From Speluncibacter jeojiensis (lineage in GTDB: Bacteria; Actinomycetota; Actinomycetes; Mycobacteriales; Mycobacteriaceae), in assembly GCF_029589495.1 (NCBI RefSeq), contig NZ_JAAIVF010000003.1:424312-488311 (forward strand): 64,000 bases of DNA, read 5' to 3'. Positions 18,742-28,456 of the stretch are shown here, piece by piece. The translations under genes and the position numbers were made by a program. Numbering within the stretch: the stretch's first letter is position 1; every line of letters starts with the position of its first letter. A model generated the notes under the pieces. The model searched no databases, was not told the origin of the DNA, and saw only the letters and a program-made list of their open reading frames with translations.

Positions 18742-19572
18742 TCAGTCGGCGGTCGCGGCGGCGGCGCTGCCGGCCTCGCCCTTGTCGCCGGGTGCGGCGG
18801 AGTCGGTGACGGCCGTGTCGCCCGCCTCGCCGACGCCGGCGGAGGTGGCCGCGTCGTCGGACAGGGAACCCCAGGCGACACCGGCGGCCTTCTGCTCGGC
18901 CTCCTTCTTGGTGCGCCCGACTCCGACACCGCGGGGCTGTCCACCGACGAGCACCGTCGCGGTGAACTCCTTGTCGTGGTCGGGTCCGGTCGCGGCGATC
19001 TCGTAGCGCGGCACGCCCAGGCCACGCTCGGCGGTCAGCTCCTGCAGGCTCGTCTTCCAGTCCAGGCCGGCGCCGAGGCGCGGCCCGCGCTCGAGCAGGC
19101 CGGAGAACAGCGTGAGCACGACCTCTCGGGCCCGGTCGAGCCCGTACTGCAGGTGCACCGCACCGAGCAGCGACTCCATGCCGTCCGCCAGGATGCTGGC
19201 CTTGTCCCGGCCGCCGGTCTGCTCTTCGCCCTTGCCCAGCAGCAAATGGGCACCGAGCCCACCCTCGCCGAGCCCCCGCGCGACCTCGGCGAGCGCATGC
19301 ATGTTGACCACGCTCGCACGGATCTTCGCCAACTCGCCCTCGGGCTTGTCGGGGTGGTCGAGGTACAGCTTCTCGGTGATGCTCAGACCCAGGACCGAAT
19401 CGCCCAGGAACTCCAGCCGCTCGTTCGTCGGCAGCCCGCCGTGCTCGTACGCGTACGAGCGGTGCGTCAGCGCCAGTTCGAGGAGTGCATCGTCCAGTTC
19501 AACACCCAAGGCGGCGAGCAGAGCACTGCGCTCCGGCCCGCCGCCTTGAGTTGAGGAATTCTCGGTGGTCAC
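18742..19572 (-). CDS. rnc: Ribonuclease III
   Basis: 276-residue double-strand-specific endoribonuclease for rRNA and mRNA processing. The catalytic signature [13 protein letters not shown] is at residues 51-63, followed by a second acidic site ([12 protein letters not shown], about 129-140) and a C-terminal dsRNA-binding domain (about 160-232). A further 40-residue Ala/Gly/Asp-rich tail is not part of the usual fold and is probably disordered. The start ATG lies three bases behind the rpmF stop. It belongs to the tight unit yceD-rpmF-rnc-mutM. Confidence 0.96.
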   Translation of the reverse strand: MTTENSSTQGGGPERSALLAALGVELDDALLELALTHRSYAYEHGGLPTNERLEFLGDSVLGLSITEKLYLDHPDKPEGELAKIRASVVNMHALAEVARGLGEGGLGAHLLLGKGEEQTGGRDKASILADGMESLLGAVHLQYGLDRAREVVLTLFSGLLERGPRLGAGLDWKTSLQELTAERGLGVPRYEIAATGPDHDKEFTATVLVGGQPRGVGVGRTKKEAEQKAAGVAWGSLSDDAATSAGVGEAGDTAVTDSAAPGDKGEAGSAAAATAD

Positions 19573-19575
19573 CGA

Positions 19576-19758
19576 CTACACCGCTGCGGTGACCTGGCGC
19601 CCCTTGTACGTGCCGCAGGACGGGCACGCCACGTGCGGAAGGGTCTTCTCGCCGCAGCCCCGGTTCGGGCAGGTGACGAGGGTCGGCGCAGCGGTCTTCC
19701 ACTGGCTGCGCCGCGACCGGGTGTTGGAACGCGACATTCTGCGCTTGGGAACGGCCAC
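19576..19758 (-). CDS. rpmF: 50S ribosomal protein L32
   Basis: 60-residue ribosomal protein starting [20 protein letters not shown]. It keeps four cysteines (CPNRGC and CPSC), so it is the zinc-binding form. It starts two bases after the yceD stop and stops three bases before rnc. The yceD-rpmF pair is conserved across bacteria and here heads the rnc-mutM unit. Confidence 0.97.
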   Translation of the reverse strand: MAVPKRRMSRSNTRSRRSQWKTAAPTLVTCPNRGCGEKTLPHVACPSCGTYKGRQVTAAV

Positions 19759-19760
19759 GG

Positions 19761-20429
19761 CTACTTCTCCTCGGCTTCATTGTGCGAACCCAGGTCGGTG
19801 TTCGCACTGCTTGTGTTCTGCTGGTCTCGTGTGTGCCGGCCCTGCGGATCGCCGCCGTCATCGCCGTCTCCGGCGACCTTTTCGGCCAACGCGGCCCAGC
19901 GAGGATCAAGTATCTCATGCCCATGCTCGGAACCTGCAATCGCCAGGCGAATGCCACATTCCGGGCACAATCCCAGGCAGTCCTCGCTGCACAGCGGTTG
20001 CAGCGGCAGGGCCAGGCCGACCGCGTCGACCACCACCGGCTCGAGGTCGATCAGCTCGTCAACGACGCGATGCGCCTCGTCCTCGTCGGTGGTCTCGTCG
20101 GTGACGCTGTCCGGGTAGGCGAACAGCTCGGTCAGCGACAGTTCGAGCTCACCGCTGGTCGGCTCCAGGCAGCGCGAGCACTCGCCCTCGGTGTCCGCGC
20201 GGACGCCACCGGTGACCAGCACACCCTCGACGACCGACTCCAGCCGCAGGTCCAGTTCGATCGGGCTCCCGGCCGGGATCGCGATGAGGTCCAGACCGAT
20301 CGGTTCGTCGACGGTGACCGTGCGCTCGATCGTGCGCATAGAACCGGGCCTGCGCCCCAGCCGGCTGGTGTCCAGCACGAACGGCGACGCCGGATCCGGA
20401 CGGTCCGGTGCGGGGTGCTGTGGGGACAC
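19761..20429 (-). CDS. YceD/DUF177 family protein
   Basis: About 222-residue YceD-family protein, associated with 23S rRNA accumulation and always found next to rpmF. Four cysteines that may bind zinc are in place: ECSRCLE in the middle and [13 protein letters not shown] near residue 165. The N-terminal motif [15 protein letters not shown] is typical. The C-terminal 50 residues are hydrophilic and low in complexity. The start is uncertain: GTG 20429 has a GGAG site 11 bases upstream, while GTG 20441 would add four residues but has no spacing. A long open frame continues upstream but has no family similarity. A triple 14-bp repeat lies 70-110 bases upstream. Confidence 0.88.
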   Translation of the reverse strand: MSPQHPAPDRPDPASPFVLDTSRLGRRPGSMRTIERTVTVDEPIGLDLIAIPAGSPIELDLRLESVVEGVLVTGGVRADTEGECSRCLEPTSGELELSLTELFAYPDSVTDETTDEDEAHRVVDELIDLEPVVVDAVGLALPLQPLCSEDCLGLCPECGIRLAIAGSEHGHEILDPRWAALAEKVAGDGDDGGDPQGRHTRDQQNTSSANTDLGSHNEAEEK

Positions 20430-20498
20430 GACTGGCTTCACTCCGATGCTGTGTGTTGGTCGCCGGACGGCGACCGGCTGGACTTGTGCCCACGCGAT

Positions 20499-20540
20499 CG
20501 ACGACACGGACTCGATCACACGGGGCCGATCACACGGGAT
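20499..20540. repeat. Three tandem 14-bp repeats upstream of yceD
   Basis: Three adjacent units, 20499-20512, 20513-20526 and 20527-20540, share the pattern CGA(T/C)(C/G)ACACGG plus three to four variable bases; the second and third units are identical over their first 12 bases. They lie in the non-coding gap between sepIVA and yceD, in front of the yceD-rpmF-rnc-mutM unit, and could be an operator. Confidence 0.6.
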
Positions 20541-20578
20541 GCGTCGCCCCGCCGGCGCATGCGCGCACGATCGGGCAA

Positions 20579-20601
20579 CCACACCACGGTACGCGGTGTG
20601 G
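20579..20601 (-). terminator. Hairpin downstream of sepIVA
   Basis: CCACACC (20579-20585) pairs with GGTGTGG (20595-20601) across nine bases, 47 bases beyond the sepIVA stop. There is no T-run. It may end the coaD-sepIVA transcript. Confidence 0.4.
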
Positions 20602-20647
20602 CAGCAGGTGTGCCAATCCGCCCGGCCGCGGCGCGCGGGTACGGTCG

Positions 20648-21448
20648 TCAGGCCCTGGCGCCGTAGTCGGCGGAGCCGTACTCGGTGCTCCCGTATCCGC
20701 CGTAGCCCTGGCCGTAGTCCGGGGTGCCGGCGGACCGCAACTGCTGTCGGCCGCGGCCGACCGACCGGATGGTGCCGTTGAGGAACTCCTCGAACTCCGC
20801 GAGCTTAGTGTCGACGTAGACGTCGCAGTCGCCGCGCAGGCGGTCGGACTCGGCGTGGGCGGCGTCCACGACGCGGGCCGATTCTGCGTGTGCGGCCTGC
20901 ACGACCTCGCTCTGCGACACCAGGCGCTGCTGTTCGGCGGTGCCGTCGGCGACCGAACGCTCGTAGGACGCGTTGCCCGCCTCGATCATCCGGTCCGCCT
21001 CCGTGCGCGCGCGGCCCGTGACCGTCTCGTACTCACGCTGCCCGTCCTGCACGCGCCGGTCCGCCTCGTTGGTGGCGTCGAGGACGAGCTGTTCGGCGTG
21101 GGCGGTCGCCTCGGCGACCATGCGGTCCGCGTGGGCCTTGGCGTCGGCGACGATCCGATCGGCCTCCTCGCGGGACTCGGTCAGCGTCGCGTCGGCGTGC
21201 GCCCGCGCCCGCGAGACGGTCTGCTCGGCGTTCGTCTGGGCGTCGTCCACCAGCTGGTCGCGGTGGTCGAGGACGTCCTGCGCGTTGTCGAGCTCGCTGG
21301 GGATCGCCTCCTTGACGTCGTCGAGCAGGTCCAGCACGTCGCCACGCGGGACGACGCAACCGGCGGTCATCGGAACGCCGCGCGCCTCCTCCACGATCGC
21401 CACGAGTTCGTCGAGAGCCTCGAATACCCGGTACACCGCTAACCCCAT
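20648..21448 (-). CDS. sepIVA: DivIVA-like septation factor SepIVA
   Basis: 266-residue homologue of mycobacterial SepIVA (Rv2927c), an essential DivIVA-domain protein that acts in cell division and polar envelope growth. The N-terminal block YRVFEALDELVAIVEEARG followed by MTAGCVVPRG is the family hallmark. The centre (about 70-230) is one long coiled coil rich in Ala, Glu and Arg with repeated heptads such as EADRIVADAKAHADRMVAEA. The C-terminus carries a Tyr/Gly-rich tail (YGQGYGGYGSTEYGS) absent, as far as I recall, from the mycobacterial protein. The start is ATG 21448 or GTG 21436 (the latter has GGGG six bases upstream and matches the mycobacterial N-terminus). Its upstream neighbour is coaD. 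Confidence 0.9.
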   Translation of the reverse strand: MGLAVYRVFEALDELVAIVEEARGVPMTAGCVVPRGDVLDLLDDVKEAIPSELDNAQDVLDHRDQLVDDAQTNAEQTVSRARAHADATLTESREEADRIVADAKAHADRMVAEATAHAEQLVLDATNEADRRVQDGQREYETVTGRARTEADRMIEAGNASYERSVADGTAEQQRLVSQSEVVQAAHAESARVVDAAHAESDRLRGDCDVYVDTKLAEFEEFLNGTIRSVGRGRQQLRSAGTPDYGQGYGGYGSTEYGSADYGARA

Positions 21449-21573
21449 TCGTCGACGTGCGTGTTCCCCGTCAAGTCTGCCCGCAACAGCGCCGCGGATG
21501 TCAGTTCCCCGTCGGTGTGTCGGGGATTGACGGCAACCTGCGTCGCCCATCGGCGGCCAGTCGACCGCCCCGG

Positions 21574-22062
21574 TCAGCGTGCGGCACGCTCCGCGAGCCG
21601 CGCCAGCAGCTGCTCGTGCACCGCCGCCGGGAGCATGTCCGAGACGTCGCCACCGAACGTCGCGACCTCCTTGACCAGCGAGCTCGACAGGTAGCTGTAC
21701 AGCGGGTTGGTCGGGATGAAGAAGGTGTCGACGCCGGTCAGCTTCTGGTTCATCTGCGCCATCTGCAGCTCGTAGTCGAAGTCGTTGGCGCCCCGCAGGC
21801 CCTTGATGATCGCGGTCACACCGTTGGCCTGCGCGTAGTCGACGAGCAGGCCGTGCCACGAGTCCACGCGCACGTTCGGCCGGTCCGCCGTCGCCTCGCG
21901 CAGCATGGCGATGCGCTCGTCGACGGAGAAGAGCCCCTGCTTGCTCTTGTTGATCATCACGGTGACGACGACCTCGTCGAACTGCGCCGCGGCGCGGCCG
22001 ATGACGTCGAGGTGTCCCTTGGTCACCGGATCGAAGGATCCCGGACACACGGCGCTGCTCAT
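21574..22062 (-). CDS. coaD: Phosphopantetheine adenylyltransferase
   Basis: 162-residue enzyme of coenzyme A synthesis, making dephospho-CoA from 4'-phosphopantetheine and ATP. The nucleotidyltransferase signature [11 protein letters not shown] is at residues 7-17 and the ISSS-like/KGLRG segment ([14 protein letters not shown]) follows. Length is standard. Its ATG overlaps the rsmD stop by four bases (ATGA), so the two are coupled. This pairing is widespread. Confidence 0.97.
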   Translation of the reverse strand: MSSAVCPGSFDPVTKGHLDVIGRAAAQFDEVVVTVMINKSKQGLFSVDERIAMLREATADRPNVRVDSWHGLLVDYAQANGVTAIIKGLRGANDFDYELQMAQMNQKLTGVDTFFIPTNPLYSYLSSSLVKEVATFGGDVSDMLPAAVHEQLLARLAERAAR

Positions 22063-22625
22063 GGCTGACGACCGTAACAGGTGCCGTACTCGAGCCGGGT
22101 CTCCCCGTACCGCTTGACCTTCGGCGCCGAGAAGCCGTCCGGCCAGGGCGTGTCCGGCGACCGTGACGAACGCTCCAGGATCACCAGCGAGCCCTCGCCG
22201 ACCCAGCCGCCGGCCACCAACGCGTCGAGCACGGCGCGCACCTCGTCCTCGCCCACCGCGTACGGCGGATCCGCGAGGACCAGGTCGTATTCGCGGTCGG
22301 CTGCGCCGACCAGCGCCCCGGCGACCGTCGACTGGCGCACGGCGACGCCGGTGGAGCCGAGTTCGGCTGCGTTGGCACGGGCCACGGCCGCGGCCTTCGT
22401 ATCCGACTCGACGAGCACGACGTGATCGGCGCCGCGGGAGAGCGCCTCGAGTCCCAGCGCGCCGGAACCGGCGTAGAGGTCGAGCACGGCCGCGCCGTCC
22501 AGGTCCATGCGGGCCTGCACGGCGCTGAACATGGCCTCGCGCACCCGGTCGGAGGTGGGCCGGGTTCCGCTGGGCGGCACCCGCAGCCGCCGCCCACCGA
22601 ACTGTCCGGCCACGATGCGGGTCAC
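22059..22625 (-). CDS. rsmD: 16S rRNA (guanine(966)-N2)-methyltransferase
   Basis: 188-residue SAM-dependent rRNA methyltransferase. The SAM-binding loop [19 protein letters not shown] (about 48-66) and the catalytic DPPY motif (LVLADPPYA, about 115-123) are both visible, and the N-terminal [12 protein letters not shown] is typical. It overlaps coaD by four bases. Upstream, a 76-base gap separates it from pyc on the same strand. Confidence 0.95.
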   Translation of the reverse strand: MTRIVAGQFGGRRLRVPPSGTRPTSDRVREAMFSAVQARMDLDGAAVLDLYAGSGALGLEALSRGADHVVLVESDTKAAAVARANAAELGSTGVAVRQSTVAGALVGAADREYDLVLADPPYAVGEDEVRAVLDALVAGGWVGEGSLVILERSSRSPDTPWPDGFSAPKVKRYGETRLEYGTCYGRQP

Positions 22626-22635
22626 GAGCCGAGGA

Positions 22636-22682
22636 CCTTTCGGAGCATCACAGCGAGGAACGAGCGAGGAGCTGACGAAAGG
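22636..22682 (-). terminator. Possible hairpin between pyc and rsmD
   Basis: CCTTTCG (22636-22642) and CGAAAGG (22676-22682) are complementary, with a 33-base loop. It sits between the pyc stop and the rsmD start. The long loop makes it a weak candidate, and it could equally be a spacer structure. Confidence 0.25.
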
Positions 22683-22701
22683 GCGGAGGCGAGACGCATG
22701 C

Positions 22702-25700
22702 TCAGGACGCCACCACCACGAGCAAGTCGCCGCCCTCGACCTGCGCCACCGGCGAGATCGCGACGCGGGTGACGGTGCCGGCGCGCGGCGCGGTGATCGC
22801 GGCCTCCATCTTCATGGCCTCGATCGTGCCGATCGACTCACCGGCCTCCACCCGCTGCCCCTCGTCGACGACGAGCGTGACCACCCCGGCGAACGGTGCG
22901 GGCAGGTGCGCCGGATCGTTCTTGTCGGCCTTCTCCGCGGCCGGGTGGTCGGCGGCGATGGACCGGTCGCGCACCTGCACCGGTCGCAGCTGGCCGTTGA
23001 GGATGCACATGACCGTGCGCATGCCGCGTTCGTCGGGCTCGGAGATGGCCTCGAGGCCGATCAGCAGCTGCACGCCCGGCGCGAGCTGCACGTTGTGTTC
23101 CTCGCCGCGGCGCAGGCCGTAGAAGAACTGGTTGCTCGACAGCAGCGAGGTGTCGCCGTAGGTCTCGCGGTGCTCGGCGAAGTCGCGCGTAGGCCCCGGG
23201 AACAGCAGCCTGTTGAGTGTGCCGCGACGGTCGGCGGCGGTCCCGGACAGGCCCCGCTCGTCGGCCGCGGTCAGTTGCTGCTCGGGGCGGGGGGCGCCGC
23301 GCCCGATCAGCGCGCGGCTGCGCAGCGGTTCGGGCCAGCCGCCGGCCGGCTCGCCCAGTTCGCCGCGCAGGAACCCGACCACCGAGTCGGGGATGTCGTA
23401 GCGGCCGGGATCGGTCTCGAACTCCTCGGTGGACACGCCCGCACCGACCAGCGCCAGCGCCAGGTCCCCGACCACCTTCGACGACGGGGTGACCTTGACC
23501 AGTCGGCCCAGCAGCCGGTCCGCGCCGGCGTACTTCGCCTCGATCTCCTCGAAGCGGTCGCCGAGACCGAGCGCGATGGCCTGCTGCCGCAGGTTCGACA
23601 GCTGCCCGCCGGGGATCTCGTGTTCGTAGACCCGCCCGGTCGGGGCGGGCAGGCCCGACTCGAACGGCGCGTACACCTTGCGCACGGCCTCCCAGTACGG
23701 CTCGAGTTCGCACACCGCGTCCAGATCCAGACCGGTGTCCCGGTCGGTGTGCGCGGTCGCGGCGACGATCGCCGAGAGGGCGGGCTGGCTGGTGGTGCCG
23801 GCCATCGCGGCGGAGGCGCCGTCGACGGCGTCGGCCCCGGCCTCCCACGCGGCCAGGTAGCTGGCCAGCTGCCCGCCCGGGGTGTCGTGGGTGTGGATGT
23901 GCACGGGCAGGTCGAAGTTGGCGCGTAACGCCGTGACCAGCGTCTTGGCCGCGGGGGCACGCAGCAGCCCGGCCATGTCCTTGATCGCCAGCACGTGGGC
24001 GCCCGCGTCGACGATCTGCTCGGCCAGACGCAGGTAGTAGTCCAGCGTGTAGAGGTTCTCGCGCGGGTTCGACAGGTCGCCCGTGTAGCACATGGCGACC
24101 TCGGCCACGGCCGTGCCGGTCTCGCGGACCGCGTCGATCGCGGGCTGCATCTGGTCGATGCTGTTGAGCGCGTCGAAGATCCGGAAGATGTCCACGCCGG
24201 TGGCCGCGGCCTCCGCCACGAACGCCTGACTGACCCGGTCCGGGTAGGGCGTGTAGCCGACGGTGTTGCGCCCGCGCAGCAGCATCTGCAGGCAGATGTT
24301 CGGGATCGCCTCGCGCAGCGCCGACAGCCGCTCCCACGGATCCTCGTGCAGGAACCGCAGCGCGACGTCGTAGGTCGCCCCGCCCCATGCCTCGATCGAC
24401 AGCAGCTGCGGGGTGGTGCGCGCGACGTGCCCGGCGACGCCGAGCAGGTCGCGGGTGCGCACCCGGGTGGCCAGCAGCGACTGGTGCGCGTCGCGGAATG
24501 TGGTGTCGGTGACCGCGAGCGCCTTCTGCTCACGCAGCGCGGCCGCGAAACCGCCCGGACCGAGTGCCCGCAGCCGTTGCCGCGAGCCGTCCGGGATCGG
24601 CGCGGTCGGGTCGATCGCGGGGAGCTTGTCGTGCGGGTAGACGGCCGACCGCCGCTCGCCGTGCGGCTTGTTGACGGTGATGTCGGCCAGGTACTCGAGG
24701 ATCTTGGTGCCCCGGTCGGCCGAACCGCGCGAGGTCAGCAGCTGCGGCCGCTGCTCGATGAACGACGTCGTCACCCGGCCCGCGCGGAAGTCGTCGTCGT
24801 CGAGGACCGCCTGCAGGAACGGGATGTTGGTCGCGACGCCGCGGATCCGGAATTCGGTCACCGCCCGGCGGGCGCGGGCGACGGCGGTCGGGAAGTCGCG
24901 ACCGCGGCAGGTCAGCTTGACCAGCATCGAATCGAAATAGGCGCCCACCTCGGCACCGAGCGTGGTGCCGCCGTCGAGTCGCACGCCGGCGCCGCCGGGG
25001 CTGCGGTAGCCGGTGATCCGGCCGGTATCGGGGCGGAAGCCGTTCGCCGGGTCCTCGGTGGTGATCCGGCACTGCAGCGCGGCGCCCCGGATCGCGATCC
25101 TGTCCTGACTCAGGCCGAGGTCGGCGAGGGTCTCGCCGGAGGCGATCCGCATCTGCGCCTGCACCAGATCCACGTCGGTGATCTCCTCGGTCACCGTGTG
25201 CTCGACCTGGATGCGCGGGTTCATCTCGATGAACACGTGATTGCCACGCGCGTCGACGAGGAACTCGACCGTGCCGGCACACGAGTAGCCGATCTGTCGC
25301 GCGAACGCGACCGCGTCCGCGCAGATCCGCTCGCGCAGGCCCGGATCCAGGTTCGGCGCCGGGGCCAGCTCGATCACCTTCTGGTGCCGGCGCTGGACCG
25401 AGCAGTCCCGCTCGTAGAGGTGGACGACGTTCCCCTCGGTGTCGGCGAGGATCTGCACCTCGATGTGCCGCGGGTCGATCACCGCCTGCTCGAGGAACAC
25501 CGTCGCGTCCCCGAACGCCGACTCCGCCTCCCTCGCCGCCGCCTCGATCGCCTCACGCAACTGCTCGGGCTCGGCGACCCGACGCATGCCGCGCCCGCCG
25601 CCGCCGGCGACCGCCTTGACGAACAGCGGGAACTGCATCGACTCGGCGGCGGCCAACAGTTGCTCGACGTCGGCCGATGGCTCCGACGACGCGAGCACCG

Positions 25701-26088
25701 GCAGGCCCGCCTCCCGGGCCGCCGCGATCGCCCGCGCCTTGTTGCCGGTCAGCTCCAGGACATGGGTGGTCGGGCCGATGAACGCGATGCCCGCCGCGTC
25801 ACATGCGGCCGCCAGATCCGGATTCTCGGACAGGAACCCGTAGCCCGGATAGATCGCGTCGGCCCCGGCCCGCCGCGCCGCGCCGACGATCTCGTCGACC
25901 GACAGGTAGGCGCGCACCGGGTGTCCGGGCTCCCCGATCTGATAGGCCTCGTCGGCCTTGAGACGGTGGCCGGAGTTGCGGTCCTCATACGGGAAGACCG
26001 CGACCGTGCCGGCACCGAGTTCGTAGGCGGCACGGAACGCGCGGATCGCGATCTCGCCGCGGTTGGCGACCAGAACCTTCGAGAACAT
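22702..26088 (-). CDS. pyc: Pyruvate carboxylase
   Basis: 1128-residue single-chain pyruvate carboxylase that replenishes oxaloacetate for the TCA cycle and gluconeogenesis. In order: biotin carboxylase domain (about 1-455, with the ATP-binding AVAGGGGRGMR and VEFLVDARGNHVFIEMNPR), carboxyltransferase domain (about 530-830, with DTTFRDAHQSLLATRVRT), a linker domain, and the biotinyl domain (about 1055-1128) with EAMKME, biotinylated Lys about 1093. Length is full. It corresponds to pca (Rv2967c), next to rsmD as in M. tuberculosis. ATG at 26088. Confidence 0.98.
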   Translation of the reverse strand: MFSKVLVANRGEIAIRAFRAAYELGAGTVAVFPYEDRNSGHRLKADEAYQIGEPGHPVRAYLSVDEIVGAARRAGADAIYPGYGFLSENPDLAAACDAAGIAFIGPTTHVLELTGNKARAIAAAREAGLPVLASSEPSADVEQLLAAAESMQFPLFVKAVAGGGGRGMRRVAEPEQLREAIEAAAREAESAFGDATVFLEQAVIDPRHIEVQILADTEGNVVHLYERDCSVQRRHQKVIELAPAPNLDPGLRERICADAVAFARQIGYSCAGTVEFLVDARGNHVFIEMNPRIQVEHTVTEEITDVDLVQAQMRIASGETLADLGLSQDRIAIRGAALQCRITTEDPANGFRPDTGRITGYRSPGGAGVRLDGGTTLGAEVGAYFDSMLVKLTCRGRDFPTAVARARRAVTEFRIRGVATNIPFLQAVLDDDDFRAGRVTTSFIEQRPQLLTSRGSADRGTKILEYLADITVNKPHGERRSAVYPHDKLPAIDPTAPIPDGSRQRLRALGPGGFAAALREQKALAVTDTTFRDAHQSLLATRVRTRDLLGVAGHVARTTPQLLSIEAWGGATYDVALRFLHEDPWERLSALREAIPNICLQMLLRGRNTVGYTPYPDRVSQAFVAEAAATGVDIFRIFDALNSIDQMQPAIDAVRETGTAVAEVAMCYTGDLSNPRENLYTLDYYLRLAEQIVDAGAHVLAIKDMAGLLRAPAAKTLVTALRANFDLPVHIHTHDTPGGQLASYLAAWEAGADAVDGASAAMAGTTSQPALSAIVAATAHTDRDTGLDLDAVCELEPYWEAVRKVYAPFESGLPAPTGRVYEHEIPGGQLSNLRQQAIALGLGDRFEEIEAKYAGADRLLGRLVKVTPSSKVVGDLALALVGAGVSTEEFETDPGRYDIPDSVVGFLRGELGEPAGGWPEPLRSRALIGRGAPRPEQQLTAADERGLSGTAADRRGTLNRLLFPGPTRDFAEHRETYGDTSLLSSNQFFYGLRRGEEHNVQLAPGVQLLIGLEAISEPDERGMRTVMCILNGQLRPVQVRDRSIAADHPAAEKADKNDPAHLPAPFAGVVTLVVDEGQRVEAGESIGTIEAMKMEAAITAPRAGTVTRVAISPVAQVEGGDLLVVVAS

Positions 26089-26125
26089 GGGCCAAAGCTA
26101 CCGCCTGCGGCCCGCCCGAGGGGCG

Positions 26126-28453
26126 TCAGGACTTCTCCAGGAACTCCGTTGTCTCCTCGTCGAGGACCGAGCCGACCATCTCGGCGAGCCCGGGATGGCC
26201 GGTCAGGTCGGGATCCGCGTCGACGACCTCGGTGGCGAAGGCCCGCGCCCGCTCGATGATCTCCGCGTGGTCGAGCAGCGAGAGCAGCCGCAGCGTCTTC
26301 GCACTGCCCGACTGCGCCGCACCGAGCACGTCGCCCTCCCGGCGTTGCGCCAGGTCGAGCTCGGCGAGCGCGAAGCCGTCATTGGTCGCGGCGACCGCGT
26401 TCAGCCGGGCGAAGGCCTGCGCCCCCGGCGACAGCTCGCTGATCATGATGCACAACCCCTGGTGCCCGCCGCGACCGACGCGACCGCGCAGTTGGTGTAG
26501 CTGGCTGACCCCGAACCGGTCCGCGTCCACCACGACCATCACCGTCGCGTTCGGCACGTCGACGCCGACCTCGACGACGGTCGTGCACACCAGCACGTCG
26601 ATCTCCCCCGCCGAGAACGCCGCCATGACGGCGTCCTTCTCGTCCGCGGGCAGGCGCCCGTGCAGCAGCCCGGTGCGCACGCCGGCCAACGCACCCGCGC
26701 CGAGCCGCTCGAACACGTCCACGGCCGCGTGCGTGGGCGGGGCCTTCGACTCCGGCTCGGGCGCCCCGGCAGCCTCGTCCTCGTCGGTCTCGTCCTGCCC
26801 GGCCCCGTCGTCGCCGCCGATCCGCGAGCACACGACGTACGCCTGCCGACCGGCCGCGACCTCCTCGTTGATCCGCGCCCAGGCGCGCGCGATCCAGGCC
26901 GGCTTCTCGCGGCCCGGGACGACGCTGCTGACGATCGGGCTGCGCCCCCGGGGCAGCTCGCTGAGTGTGGAGACCTCCAGGTCCCCGAAGACCGTCATCG
27001 CGATCGTGCGCGGGATCGGGGTCGCCGTCATCACCAGCAGGTGCGGCGTCACCTCGTCACGTCCCTTGCCGCGCAAGGCGTCTCGCTGCTCCACTCCGAA
27101 GCGGTGCTGTTCGTCGACGACCACCAGGCCCAGGTCGAAGAACGACACGTTGTCCTGCAGCAGCGCATGCGTGCCGACCACGATGCCCGCGTCGCCATCG
27201 GCGATCTGCAGCAGCGCGGCCCGCTTGGCGGCCGTCGACATCGACCCGGTGAGCAGCGTGATCCGGGTCGCGTGGTCGGGCGAGCCGAGCTCACCCGCGG
27301 TGGCCAGCGGCCCCAGCATGGCCCGCAGCGACCGGGCGTGCTGGGTCGCCAGCACCTCGGTCGGCGCCAGCAGCGCGCACTGGTGACCGGCGTCGACGAC
27401 CTGCAGCATCGCCCGCAGCGCGACGATCGTCTTGCCCGACCCGACCTCGCCCTGCAACAGCCGGTTCATCGGGCGGCCCTGCGCCAGCTCGTCGCCCAGC
27501 TGCACGCCCACCGCGCGCTGCCCGGCGGTCAGCTCGAACGGCAGTTGCGCGTCGAAGGCGGCCCCGACCCCACCGTCGGTCGATGTGCACGGCGGGGCGC
27601 TGCGGCCGGCGTCCTCGCGCCGTCGCTGGGCCAGCAGCAGTTGCAGCGAGACCGCCTCGTCGAACCGCAGCCGCGCTCGCGCGGTCTCGATCTCGTGTTC
27701 GTCTTCGGGCAGGTGGATGACGCGCAGTGCGTGGTCGAGCGAGCACAGCCCGTACTCGGCGAGGATCTGCGGCGGCATGGGGTCCTCGACCGGGTCGAGC
27801 ACGTCGAGCACCTGACGCACGCACCGCCAGATCGTCCAGCTCTGCAGTTCCTTGCCGGCCGGGTAGATCGGCAGCTGCGAGCGGTCGAACTCGGACAGGT
27901 CCAGGACCGTGTCCGATCCACCCCCGTCCTCGGCGACCGTCGTGCCGACCGCGCGGGCCAGGTCGGCGATGTCGCCGCTGCCGGAGATGCGGCGCCCGAC
28001 CGGGATGACCGACGGGCTGCCGTCCTCGTCGTCGAATGCGGCGTCGGGCAGCATCAGGTAGCCGGGGTGGGTCAGCTGCAGCGCACCCCGATAGTCGCCG
28101 ACCACGCCGGAGAACAGGCCGCGACGACCCGCCTTGATCACGTGTTTGAGCTTGTGGCCGTTGAAGAACGTCGCACCGATGCTGTTGGCGCCGTCGGTGA
28201 GCGTGACCCGCAGGAAGGTGCTCTTGCGGTTCTTCTGCGAGGTCCGCAGGTCGACCTTCGCGATGCTCGCGACGAAGGTGACGTGCTCGCCGAGCACGGG
28301 CCGCTTGTCCCCCAACAGCTGGAACGGGTTCTGGTAGCGGCGCGGGTAATAGCGCAGCAGGTCACCGGCCGTGGCCAGCTGATGGGTGTCCGCGAGCAGT
28401 TTCGCCGCCGGCGCACCGAGCACACGATCGAGGGGGGTCGAGAGGTTCGCCAT
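26126..28453 (-). CDS. recG: ATP-dependent DNA helicase RecG
   Basis: 775-residue branch-migration helicase that rescues stalled replication forks. An N-terminal wedge/OB domain (about 60-150) precedes the two motor domains; motif I GEVGSGKT and motif II VVDEQHRFGVEQR are clear, and ATPIPRT and GRVGRGGHQGLC-type motifs follow. A 25-residue acidic insert (DDGAGQDETDEDEAAG) in the second motor domain is unusual and probably a surface loop. It lies three bases behind the upstream DAK2-domain gene, so the two form a unit. Confidence 0.96.
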   Translation of the reverse strand: MANLSTPLDRVLGAPAAKLLADTHQLATAGDLLRYYPRRYQNPFQLLGDKRPVLGEHVTFVASIAKVDLRTSQKNRKSTFLRVTLTDGANSIGATFFNGHKLKHVIKAGRRGLFSGVVGDYRGALQLTHPGYLMLPDAAFDDEDGSPSVIPVGRRISGSGDIADLARAVGTTVAEDGGGSDTVLDLSEFDRSQLPIYPAGKELQSWTIWRCVRQVLDVLDPVEDPMPPQILAEYGLCSLDHALRVIHLPEDEHEIETARARLRFDEAVSLQLLLAQRRREDAGRSAPPCTSTDGGVGAAFDAQLPFELTAGQRAVGVQLGDELAQGRPMNRLLQGEVGSGKTIVALRAMLQVVDAGHQCALLAPTEVLATQHARSLRAMLGPLATAGELGSPDHATRITLLTGSMSTAAKRAALLQIADGDAGIVVGTHALLQDNVSFFDLGLVVVDEQHRFGVEQRDALRGKGRDEVTPHLLVMTATPIPRTIAMTVFGDLEVSTLSELPRGRSPIVSSVVPGREKPAWIARAWARINEEVAAGRQAYVVCSRIGGDDGAGQDETDEDEAAGAPEPESKAPPTHAAVDVFERLGAGALAGVRTGLLHGRLPADEKDAVMAAFSAGEIDVLVCTTVVEVGVDVPNATVMVVVDADRFGVSQLHQLRGRVGRGGHQGLCIMISELSPGAQAFARLNAVAATNDGFALAELDLAQRREGDVLGAAQSGSAKTLRLLSLLDHAEIIERARAFATEVVDADPDLTGHPGLAEMVGSVLDEETTEFLEKS

Positions 28454-28456
28454 CGT

